Shown here piece after piece: positions 8,419 through 14,876 of a DNA stretch of 15,225 bases. Origin of the DNA: Comamonadaceae bacterium (lineage in GTDB: Bacteria > Pseudomonadota > Gammaproteobacteria > Burkholderiales > Burkholderiaceae_C); assembly GCA_947372005.1 (NCBI GenBank), contig CANBRV010000024.1, forward strand, positions 1 through 15,225, read 5' to 3'. The translations under genes and the position numbers were made by a program. The number at the start of each line of letters is the position of its first letter. Position 1 is the first letter of the stretch. The notes under the pieces are model-generated. The model searched no databases and was not told where the DNA came from. It saw nothing but the letters and a program-made list of their open reading frames with translations.

Positions 8419-9537
8419 ATGAAAACTGTCCGTCGCTTACTTTATGCTGATCTGATTACAGCCATTGCTTACGTCTGCTTAGGCTTTTTGGCATTGTTCT
8501 TTTTTTTCGACTTCGTCGATGAGATGTCCTCGGTTGGCATTCAAAGATATGGGCTCGCACATGCTTGCGCATACGTTCTCTTACAAATACCCGGACACCT
8601 CTACGAACTACTGCCCATCTGCGTGCTAATTGGCGGTGTACTAGTGATGGCACGTTTTGCGCAAAATTCCGAGTTCACCATTTTGCGCACGAGTGGACTT
8701 GGTCCCCAGCTAGCGCTTAAAACTCTGCTGATCTTAGGCGTAGGCTTTGTTGCATTCACTTTTGTTATTGGTGACTATGTAGCACCATTTTCTAATCGGA
8801 CGGCGCAGCTGCTCAAAGCTAAATACCAAGGAACAATGGCTGGCGGGCAAACGGGTGCATGGCTGAAAGAGCAACAACGCTACAGCCGTTATGCGGCAAA
8901 CATTGGCGCATTAGACGGAAATGGCGACATGATGCGGGTCCGCATTTTTGAATTTGATGCAAACGGTCGCATCATTTCTACGACTGAAGCGCAAAGTGGT
9001 GAGTTTTTAGATGATGCTTGGCTTCTCAAAAATGCACGGCGTATTGAGTTTCCTCAGAATCTCAAAACCGTCTCTATGGACACTGCGGCAGAAAAACTCT
9101 CGTCCAATATACGTAAGCTAGCCGAATACCGCTGGCCAACCGAAATCAATGCCCAAATGGTATCTGTGGCGCTACTAAAACCCGAACGCATGCCTGCTTA
9201 TGATTTATTTCGTTACATACAACATTTAGATAACAACGGCCAATCAGCGCAGTTATATGAAATCGAGTTTTGGAAAAAGCTTTTTTATCCATTAAGCTGC
9301 TTGGTGATGCTTATGCTGGCCTTGCCTTTTGCCTATCTCCATTTCCGTACTAGCGGTATCGCGGGCTATGTCTTTGGCGGTGTTATTACAGGTATTAGTT
9401 TTTTCTTACTAAATAATGTGTTTGGCTATATCGGCAACATTTCGCACTGGGAGCCGTGGACTGCAGCTGCTGCCCCCAGCCTCATTTATTTTGCTATTTC
9501 GCTGGCTGCATTCGGATGGGTGGTTTACAAAAAATGA
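8419..9537 (+). CDS. lptG: LPS export ABC transporter permease LptG
   Basis: A 372-residue partner permease of LptF with the same layout: helix 1 (about 12-32) ending in LFFFFDFVDE (26-35), which is typical of LptG; further helices at about 50-78 and 98-120; a periplasmic domain at about 125-285 with GAWLKE (146-151); and the signature EFWKKLFYPLSCLVMLMLALPF region (283-304) that opens the last three helices. It forms the membrane channel of the LptB2FG transporter. I chose the ATG at 8419; a TTG at 8413 would add two residues. The gene follows lptF after 12 bases. Its TGA overlaps the start of the chelatase gene as ATGA, so the chelatase is probably translated by coupling. Confidence 0.93.
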   Translation: MKTVRRLLYADLITAIAYVCLGFLALFFFFDFVDEMSSVGIQRYGLAHACAYVLLQIPGHLYELLPICVLIGGVLVMARFAQNSEFTILRTSGLGPQLALKTLLILGVGFVAFTFVIGDYVAPFSNRTAQLLKAKYQGTMAGGQTGAWLKEQQRYSRYAANIGALDGNGDMMRVRIFEFDANGRIISTTEAQSGEFLDDAWLLKNARRIEFPQNLKTVSMDTAAEKLSSNIRKLAEYRWPTEINAQMVSVALLKPERMPAYDLFRYIQHLDNNGQSAQLYEIEFWKKLFYPLSCLVMLMLALPFAYLHFRTSGIAGYVFGGVITGISFFLLNNVFGYIGNISHWEPWTAAAAPSLIYFAISLAAFGWVVYKK

Positions 9538-9899
9538 AATCAGGTATTGTCCTTTTTGCTCACGGGTCACGCGACCCACTATGGTCAAAACCCATTGAAG
9601 CTATAGCTCAGGCTATTTCTGTTGCATCACCGAGCTGCGAGGTTCGCTGTGCTTATTTAGAGCTAATGGAGCCCAGCTTATCGACGGTCGTAGCGGAACT
9701 AGCAGTGCATGAAGTCAAACACATACGCATTGCTCCCATGTTTTTAGGTGTTGGCAAACATGCGAGAGAAGACCTGCCAGAACTCGCGCGTGAGCTCATC
9801 CACAACTACCCTGAGCTCACATTTGAGCTCATGCCATCCATTGGCGAACATCCAGATCTGATTCGGGCAATTACAAGCATTCTCACCAAGAGCCTTTAG
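9534..9899 (+). CDS. Short CbiX-type sirohydrochlorin chelatase
   Basis: A 121-residue single-domain protein of the CbiX/SirB class II chelatase family. It has HGSRDPLW with His10 near the N-terminus, LELMEPSL (42-49), and IAPMFLGVGKHAREDLP (66-82) with His76; these two histidines match the metal-insertion pair of short CbiX proteins. A third conserved-looking IGEHPDLIRAI lies at 103-113. The family inserts cobalt or iron into sirohydrochlorin for cobalamin or siroheme synthesis in the cytoplasm; which metal is used cannot be told. The frame is open further upstream (from 9456), but that part overlaps lptG. The ATG at 9534, in an ATGA overlap with the lptG stop, gives the family N-terminus MKSGIVLFAHGS. 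The 3' end overlaps the convergent ankyrin gene by 17 bases. No other tetrapyrrole gene is nearby. Confidence 0.85.
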   Translation: MKSGIVLFAHGSRDPLWSKPIEAIAQAISVASPSCEVRCAYLELMEPSLSTVVAELAVHEVKHIRIAPMFLGVGKHAREDLPELARELIHNYPELTFELMPSIGEHPDLIRAITSILTKSL

Positions 9900-10560
9900 G
9901 ACGTTTCGCCTCTACAGTTTTTTCCAGCAATGCTACCGAGTCGGCACGATTGGCTTGCTTGGCAAAGTCAAGCGCAGTCAAATTAAGTGCATTTTTAAGC
10001 AATGGGTCTGCACCCTCATCAATCAAGAGTTTCACGGCGTCAAACGTACCGTACATAGCAGCCATCATCAAAGGCGTGCTCTTATTTGGTGACTCTGCAT
10101 CGATATAAGCAGATTTATCCAAGAGTAATTTGATTGTGCCGAGATGCCCCTTTGTGGCGGCATAGTGCAGCGGTGTCCAGCCAGTCTTATTGATATCCGC
10201 GCCCTTAGCCATCAGTAACTTCACAAGATCTTCGTTGCCATTGAGCGCAGCCATCATCAAAGCTGATTCATCTTGAGGTGTCCGCGCCTCAAGATGAGTT
10301 TTATTTTGAGCAAGCAATAAATGAGCAACTTTTAAAGATCCATCGCGAACCGCAAGCACTAATCCGGGCACACCATTGGGGTCAACCGTATTGGGATCCA
10401 TTCCGCGAAATAAAAGCGTCGTAACTGTACGCGTATCGTCGGTTTGAATAGCTCGGAAATAGTCCTCATACGCACCAGCCCAAGCCTGTGAGACCAAGAC
10501 AAGTATGCTCCCCACCACTAGAACGACCCAATGCAATAGGCGTTTCATCGCAAACTTCAC
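9883..10560 (-). CDS. Exported ankyrin repeat protein
   Basis: A 225-residue protein with a signal peptide: a basic MKFAMKRLL start, a hydrophobic core at about 8-23 and an AWA-GA cleavage site after about residue 28. The rest is ankyrin repeats of about 33 residues: a degenerate first one (about 30-60), then about 63-95, 98-128 (ESALMMAALNGNEDLVKLLM), 129-160 (TPLHYAATKGH), 162-192 (TPLMMAAMYG) and a capping unit (about 194-215). Ankyrin repeats bind proteins; export implies a periplasmic role, but the partner is unknown. The GTG at 10560 overlaps the tatD stop as GTGA and has AAGG nine bases upstream. An ATG at 10548 also leaves an intact signal peptide. It is the last gene of the mltG-tmk-holB-tatD operon, a place where Burkholderiales commonly carry such a gene. 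Confidence 0.85.
   Translation of the reverse strand: MKFAMKRLLHWVVLVVGSILVLVSQAWAGAYEDYFRAIQTDDTRTVTTLLFRGMDPNTVDPNGVPGLVLAVRDGSLKVAHLLLAQNKTHLEARTPQDESALMMAALNGNEDLVKLLMAKGADINKTGWTPLHYAATKGHLGTIKLLLDKSAYIDAESPNKSTPLMMAAMYGTFDAVKLLIDEGADPLLKNALNLTALDFAKQANRADSVALLEKTVEAKRPKGSW
10058..10262 (-). repeat. 16-base direct repeat within ankyrin gene
   Basis: GCAGCCATCATCAAAG occurs at 10058-10073 and again at 10247-10262, 189 bases (63 codons) apart. Each copy encodes the LMMAA core of one ankyrin unit. The repeat therefore reflects the protein repeat structure, spaced about two units, rather than a mobile or regulatory element. Confidence 0.8.
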
Positions 10561-11369
10561 CGCACTGCACCTTTAAAGAGCCTGAAGTAGTTATCACCTG
10601 TGATTTGCGCGATTTGCTCGACTGGGGCGGCTTTAATACGCGCCAACTCTGTTGCCACATAGGGCACGTAGGCTGGCGTATTGGTCTTACCGCGATACGG
10701 CGTCGGCGCAAGGTACGGGCTATCGGTTTCAATCAAGATGCGATCGAGCGGCACAAAGGCAGCGGCATCCCGAATGGCCTGTGCATTTTTAAACGTCAAG
10801 ATACCCGAGAACGAAATATAAAAACCTAAATCCAGCGCAGCCTTTGCTACGACCGTCGTTTCGGTAAAGCAATGAAACACGCCGCCCGCTGCGCCTGCAT
10901 GGCCGTCTTCCTTCATTTCTTTCAGGATGGCAATGGTGTCATCCGAGCTGCTGCGCGTATGGATGATGAGCGGTTTGTGACAAGCCTGCGCAGCGCGGAT
11001 GTGCACACGAAAGCGCTCCCTTTGCCACTCCATATCTGCCACAGTTCGCCCGTTCAAGCGGTAATAGTCGAGTCCTGTTTCACCGATGCCAACCACCTTT
11101 GACAAGGCAGCGCGGGTGAGTAGATCTTCTACCGTTGGCTCTTGAATCGGTACACCATCCTCTAACGTTTCGTTGTCAGGATGTACGCCCACAGTTGCCC
11201 AAAAATTATCGTATGTGGTTGCCATTTCATGGACGCTTGGAAACTCCTCTAACGTCGTCGAGATCACCATGGCGTGTGTCACCTTGGCAGTCGCCATCGC
11301 AGCGCGAATGTCCTTGATTCGGCTTTTGAGTTCAGGAAAATTAAGGTGGCAGTGTGAATCAACGAACAT
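10557..11369 (-). CDS. tatD: TatD family metal-dependent hydrolase / DNase
   Basis: A 270-residue TIM-barrel hydrolase of the TatD/YcfH family, the family's usual length. The metal ligands are all visible: DSHCHL with His6 and His8, GETGLD with Glu97, IIHTR with His137, FHCF with His166, and ETDSPYL with Asp216. Family members have 3'-5' exonuclease or DNase activity in the cytoplasm. YcfH-type members are regularly found beside holB, as here, so this may be the YcfH rather than the TatD ortholog. The frame extends upstream to 11402, but the ATG at 11369 gives the canonical MFVDSHCHLN start and is preceded by GGGGA (11376-11380) six bases away. It begins one base after the holB stop, and its own stop overlaps the ankyrin gene start. 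Confidence 0.93.
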   Translation of the reverse strand: MFVDSHCHLNFPELKSRIKDIRAAMATAKVTHAMVISTTLEEFPSVHEMATTYDNFWATVGVHPDNETLEDGVPIQEPTVEDLLTRAALSKVVGIGETGLDYYRLNGRTVADMEWQRERFRVHIRAAQACHKPLIIHTRSSSDDTIAILKEMKEDGHAGAAGGVFHCFTETTVVAKAALDLGFYISFSGILTFKNAQAIRDAAAFVPLDRILIETDSPYLAPTPYRGKTNTPAYVPYVATELARIKAAPVEQIAQITGDNYFRLFKGAVR

Positions 11370-11370
11370 A

Positions 11371-12402
11371 TTATTTCCCCATAGCCTGCTTGGCTTCGGC
11401 AAGTAAGGCCTCTATCATCAATCCCGCGTTCAACGTATGCTCAGACGACCGGGCTTGCACATTCAAAGCCTTTGACCAAGTGGTCAGTTTATAGAGCGAA
11501 GAGGTATTTGTGAAGGGTTCAAAGAATAGTGGCTCAGCGCCCAGAGTCACGCAAATCGCATCGTGACAAAGTTTTTGCAAAGCGCCAACGAGTGCAGCTG
11601 GTGTTTCAGTCAATGCGGCCGGCAACTCATTGGGCAACGCGCCTTTCGCGATTAGCTTTGGAAAGTCTAGCCAAGCTGAAGTTTTTGTCATAGCCCGACT
11701 CATCGCCAACGCAGTTTGTGGTTGACCGCCTGCGGCTTTGAGCCACACGCTCGCATCCTTCGCAACAACGCCATCGGATGCTAGCCAAGCCACAGCCAGT
11801 GTGTTTTCTGGCGGTGTCAATACAAAACTTTGGCAGCGGCTTCGGATCGTGGGCAAGAGCGCCGCGCTATCTTCGGTTGCGAGAACAAACCGCGTATTGC
11901 CAGCGGGTTCTTCTAGTGATTTGAGAAGCGCATTAGCCGCAATGTGGTTCATCGCCTCAGCGGGATAAATCACCACAACGAGACCCTTACCCCGGCTACT
12001 GGTGCGCTGCACAAAGCTAATCAAGTCTTGCACTGTCTCCAGCTTGATCTGTTTGCTGGGCTTGCGTTTTTTATCGTCTAAATCCGCTTGCGTTTTTTCG
12101 TCCAATGGCCAACCAAGCTCTAGCGACAAGGTCTCGGGCAAGAGCACAGCCAAATCGGGGTGCGACTTGGCGCGCACCATGTGGCAAGCATCACATTGCC
12201 CGCAAGCCTTATGGGATGTGGCTTGCGACGCAGTTATGGCTTCACACAACCAGCTAGAAGCCATCGCCATGGCAAGCTCAAACTGACCAAGACCTGCCGT
12301 ACCCGTGACTAACCATGCATGACCGCGCTGCCTGAGCAAACGCTCAAGGTCAACTTCTAGCCAAGGGGCTAGGGCTTTGTTGCCATTCGTCATTTCGCTC
12401 AC
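11371..12402 (-). CDS. holB: DNA polymerase III subunit delta'
   Basis: A 343-residue clamp-loader subunit. It has a degenerate P-loop GTAGLGQ (34-40) with Gln in place of Lys, which agrees with delta' not hydrolysing ATP. A four-cysteine zinc module follows (Cys53, Cys67, Cys70, Cys73, in CGQCDACH), then HPDLAVLLPE (81-90), ANALLKSLEEP (156-166) and the SRC motif (188-190) that supplies the arginine finger to the neighbouring gamma/tau subunit. A charged insert (about 101-118, rich in K and D) is common in Burkholderiales homologues. The GTG at 12402 overlaps the tmk stop as GTGA and has GAGG (12409-12412) six bases upstream, so it is preferred over the ATG at 12393. There is no pilZ gene between holB and tatD, unlike in Pseudomonas. 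Confidence 0.93.
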   Translation of the reverse strand: MSEMTNGNKALAPWLEVDLERLLRQRGHAWLVTGTAGLGQFELAMAMASSWLCEAITASQATSHKACGQCDACHMVRAKSHPDLAVLLPETLSLELGWPLDEKTQADLDDKKRKPSKQIKLETVQDLISFVQRTSSRGKGLVVVIYPAEAMNHIAANALLKSLEEPAGNTRFVLATEDSAALLPTIRSRCQSFVLTPPENTLAVAWLASDGVVAKDASVWLKAAGGQPQTALAMSRAMTKTSAWLDFPKLIAKGALPNELPAALTETPAALVGALQKLCHDAICVTLGAEPLFFEPFTNTSSLYKLTTWSKALNVQARSSEHTLNAGLMIEALLAEAKQAMGK

Positions 12403-13040
12403 AAATAACCTCGCTCTTTGGCGACGGCAATCACTTCAGCAAATACAGCTTCTCGGCTTTGATTCGCTTCAATACGCGCAAAGCGCTGCGGATCAGCCTG
12501 TGCACGCGCCGCATAGCCGCTACGCACTGCTTCAAAAAATGCTACAGGCTGGGACTCAAACTTATCAGGCACGCGAGCACTCGCCAAGCGCTCGGCGGCA
12601 AGACTCGGGCTTAGGTCGAACCAATACGTTAACTCGGGCTGCAGCACTTGCTCCGCTTGACTTTGCACCCAAGTCTCCAATGTCGATAGAGTTTGTAGGT
12701 CAAAACCGCGTCCCGCGCCTTGGTAGGCGAAGGTAGCGTCGGTAAAGCGATCACACAACACGACCTCACCTTTTGCTAGCGCTGGACGAATAACAGTTTC
12801 CACATGATCGCGCCTTGCTGCAAAGACCAACAGCGATTCCGTCAGCGCGTCCATTGCATCGTTCAAAATTAAACCACGCAGTTTTTCGGCAAGCCCAGTA
12901 CCACCTGGCTCGCGGGTCAGCGTAACCTTGCAACCCTTACTTGATAAGGCTTCGGCAAGACCCGCAATATGGGTAGACTTGCCCGCGCCGTCGATGCCTT
13001 CAAAACTGATGAAAAGGCCTACGCCTTGATTGGCACTCAT
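12399..13040 (-). CDS. tmk: Thymidylate kinase (dTMP kinase)
   Basis: A 213-residue P-loop kinase that phosphorylates dTMP to dTDP using ATP, the last specific step to dTTP. The Walker A EGIDGAGKST is at 14-23 and REPGGT at 43-48. The DRF triad (Asp97-Arg98-Phe99) is followed by the FAYQGAGRG stretch (104-112), which binds the thymine nucleotide. A lid region sits at about 150-165. The length is normal for the bacterial enzyme. The ATG at 13040 overlaps the mltG stop as ATGA and has GAGG (13047-13050) six bases upstream. Its stop overlaps the holB start, so three successive genes are translationally coupled. Confidence 0.96.
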   Translation of the reverse strand: MSANQGVGLFISFEGIDGAGKSTHIAGLAEALSSKGCKVTLTREPGGTGLAEKLRGLILNDAMDALTESLLVFAARRDHVETVIRPALAKGEVVLCDRFTDATFAYQGAGRGFDLQTLSTLETWVQSQAEQVLQPELTYWFDLSPSLAAERLASARVPDKFESQPVAFFEAVRSGYAARAQADPQRFARIEANQSREAVFAEVIAVAKERGYL

Positions 13041-14062
13041 TTTTGACCTCGAATAAATCGATTAACGGCTACATTGTGGTGCTGCAAAGTCGCACTAAAT
13101 TGGCTACTACCATCGCCGCGAGCCACAAAATATAAGGCTTGTGTGGGTTTTGGATTGGCGGCAGCGTCAAGCGCCGCTTTACCTACCAGTGCAATCGGGC
13201 CTGGTGGCAAACCCGCACGGGTATACGTGTTGTAAGGCGTATCACGGGTGAGGTCAGATCGGCGAATGTTCTTGCGCTGTGCAAGAAACCGCTCACCCAT
13301 TCCGTAAATCACGGTCGGATCCGTTTGCAAAAGCATGCCTTTATTTAAACGATTGACAAACACCCCTGCAATCTCAGCGCGATCGCTAGGCTTGCCCGTT
13401 TCTTTTTCAACAATACTGGCAAGCATGAGCAATTCGTCTTCGTTTTTGAGGGGTATCGACTGCAAACGGCCATCCCATGCGGCTTGCAGACGTTTATCTA
13501 GCGTAGCCGCCGCCTGCTTGTAGATCGCGTAGTCACTGGCATTTTTGGCGTAAGCGTAGGTATCTGGGAAAAAGCGTCCCTCTGGCAGCGTGCCGCTCTT
13601 ACCCAAAATCGTCATCAGTTCTGCATCGCTCAAATTAGCGGTCGTATGTTTGAGGTTGGGAGCGCTATTAACGGCCGCGCGCATTTGCGAGAACGTCCAG
13701 CCCTCAGGAATCACCAACGAAAGCATGATCTCGTCACCAGACACCATCTTGTGCAGCATCCCGTATGGGGTGAGATTGGACTCAATTGCATACGTGCCTG
13801 CCCGAATCGGCTTGCTACGCCCATACGCAAAGCTAGCGGCGCGAAACCACACCGCCAGCAGCGTTTGGTTAGCGCCCGTAGCCTTGGCGACGCTACGCGC
13901 GGCGCCTTTGCTGGAGCTCCCTGCGTCAACCGTGACTTCGGCCCCTGCGCCACCATCGGGTGGCAAGAGGGGCGTATTCAGCCACCAAAGGGCAGAAGCA
14001 GCAAATCCCGCCAATAGCAAAGCAGTGGGAGCAATGATGAGTAAAAGCAATCGGCGAATCAT
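13037..14062 (-). CDS. mltG: Endolytic murein transglycosylase MltG (YceG family)
   Basis: A 341-residue inner-membrane enzyme that cuts nascent peptidoglycan strands internally and is thought to set glycan chain termination. One N-terminal membrane anchor (about 5-28) is followed by a LysM-like region. The catalytic domain then has RFFPDTYAY (about 163-171), ASIVEKET (about 215-222, first Glu = catalytic, matching Glu218 of E. coli MltG), VNRLNKGMLLQTDPTVIYGMG (about 236-256) and the C-terminal NRFIRGQK. The start is uncertain: ATG codons at 14062, 14086 and 14092 are in frame and none has a clear Shine-Dalgarno. I prefer 14062, which gives MIRRLLLLII, the usual short basic lead before the anchor, and avoids overlapping ygfZ. 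First gene of the leftward operon. Confidence 0.93.
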   Translation of the reverse strand: MIRRLLLLIIAPTALLLAGFAASALWWLNTPLLPPDGGAGAEVTVDAGSSSKGAARSVAKATGANQTLLAVWFRAASFAYGRSKPIRAGTYAIESNLTPYGMLHKMVSGDEIMLSLVIPEGWTFSQMRAAVNSAPNLKHTTANLSDAELMTILGKSGTLPEGRFFPDTYAYAKNASDYAIYKQAAATLDKRLQAAWDGRLQSIPLKNEDELLMLASIVEKETGKPSDRAEIAGVFVNRLNKGMLLQTDPTVIYGMGERFLAQRKNIRRSDLTRDTPYNTYTRAGLPPGPIALVGKAALDAAANPKPTQALYFVARGDGSSQFSATLQHHNVAVNRFIRGQK

Positions 14063-14078
14063 GGTGGGTGATGATAAT

Positions 14079-14094
14079 GGAGGCATGGACATTT
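14079..14094 (+). promoter_or_regulatory. Shine-Dalgarno GGAGG deciding the ygfZ start
   Basis: GGAGG at 14079-14083 lies only one base before the ATG at 14085, too close for normal initiation. In the same frame a TTG at 14094 is ten bases downstream of it. The ATG at 14061 has no Shine-Dalgarno. The site marks initiation in this area but leaves the exact codon open between 14085 and 14094. Confidence 0.4.
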
Positions 14095-14876
14095 TGAATC
14101 AACAACCCCATTTTGAACACCTCAGCTTCAATGGCCAAAATCACCTCTCGGTGATCCGTGCCACTGGGGCGGACGCTGCCTCGTTTCTGCAAGGTCAACT
14201 GAGCAACGATTTTGTACTTTTAAAACCGAATCAATGGCAGCTCGCCGCCTATTGCAGCCCCAAGGGGCGGATGCTGGCCAGTTTTTGGGGCATCAAGCTC
14301 GCCAACTCGCCTGAATTGCAAGACATTTGCCTCGTGCTCTCCAAAGACCTTGCAGCAGCAACCCTCAAGCGCCTCTCGATGTTTGTGATGCGTGCCAAGC
14401 TGACGCTGAGCGCTGCGGACGACATGCTACCTGAGCTATTTGCCACGCACGGCCTAGCTGCATGGTCTGAACGCGAAGTAGCCCGTGGCGTCGCCCGCAT
14501 CACTGCGCCACTCGTCGATTTATTTGTGCCGCAAATGTTGAATTACGAGTCGATTGGCGGGGTGAGCTTCAAAAAAGGCTGCTACCCAGGGCAAGAAGTC
14601 GTAGCTAGAAGCCAATTTCGCGGCGCGATTAAACGCAGAACATATCTTGTGCAGGCCATGCTGAATAAGGCCTCCCTGCCAGCCATCGCTGTAGGCCAAG
14701 AGGTATATGGCTTGCAAGATGATGAGTCTGTGGGCGTGGTGGTGCAAACGGATGGCGATCAAGCGTTGATTTGCATTCAAACCAGCAGCGCTGGCACGGA
14801 TTTACGGCTGGGGTCAAAGGACGGCGTAGCGGTCAAGATACTGGAATTACCATATCCATTACTTGAGGATATTTGA
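14085..14876 (+). CDS. ygfZ: YgfZ/GcvT domain folate-binding protein, unusually short
   Basis: A 263-residue cytoplasmic member of the YgfZ (COG0354) family, tetrahydrofolate-dependent proteins that support Fe-S cluster enzymes and tRNA methylthiolation. It has FLQGQLSND (34-42), YCSPKGRMLASF (56-67), and the signature KGCYPGQEVVARSQFRG (164-180), with Cys166 matching the essential Cys of the K-G-C-Y-x-G-Q-E motif. A short C-terminal beta domain follows. The frame is open far upstream (from 13590), but that stretch is antisense to mltG. The start is 14085 or, judged by the GGAGG spacing, TTG 14094. Oddity: the signature motif comes about 60 residues earlier than in E. coli YgfZ (Lys226), and the missing part is the central region between about residues 112 and 128. 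Divergent from mltG, as usual in this order. Confidence 0.88.
   Translation: MDILNQQPHFEHLSFNGQNHLSVIRATGADAASFLQGQLSNDFVLLKPNQWQLAAYCSPKGRMLASFWGIKLANSPELQDICLVLSKDLAAATLKRLSMFVMRAKLTLSAADDMLPELFATHGLAAWSEREVARGVARITAPLVDLFVPQMLNYESIGGVSFKKGCYPGQEVVARSQFRGAIKRRTYLVQAMLNKASLPAIAVGQEVYGLQDDESVGVVVQTDGDQALICIQTSSAGTDLRLGSKDGVAVKILELPYPLLEDI
14865..14869 (+). promoter_or_regulatory. Shine-Dalgarno for the last gene
   Basis: GAGGA sits seven bases before the ATG at 14877, inside the last codons of ygfZ. Good spacing supports the downstream frame as a real gene translated from the ygfZ transcript. Confidence 0.6.

Noticed and set aside
9456..9533. 26-codon N-terminal extension of the CbiX-type chelatase
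   Set aside because: It overlaps lptG in another frame; the ATGA start at 9534 gives the proper family N-terminus.
10058..10262. 16-base direct repeat considered as an insertion or recombination scar
   Set aside because: Both copies encode the same ankyrin core motif in the same frame, so protein repeat structure explains them.
11370..11402. Eleven extra N-terminal residues for TatD
   Set aside because: They overlap the end of holB and precede the canonical MFVDSHCHL start, which has its own GGGGA site.
11371..12402. Loss of the P-loop lysine in delta' considered as a sign of inactivation
   Set aside because: Delta' is known not to need ATP hydrolysis, and the zinc cysteines and SRC motif are intact.
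13590..14084. Upstream extension of the ygfZ frame by about 165 codons, which would give a 428-residue protein
   Set aside because: It is antisense to mltG, shows no family similarity, and the YgfZ family N-terminus fits a start near 14085.
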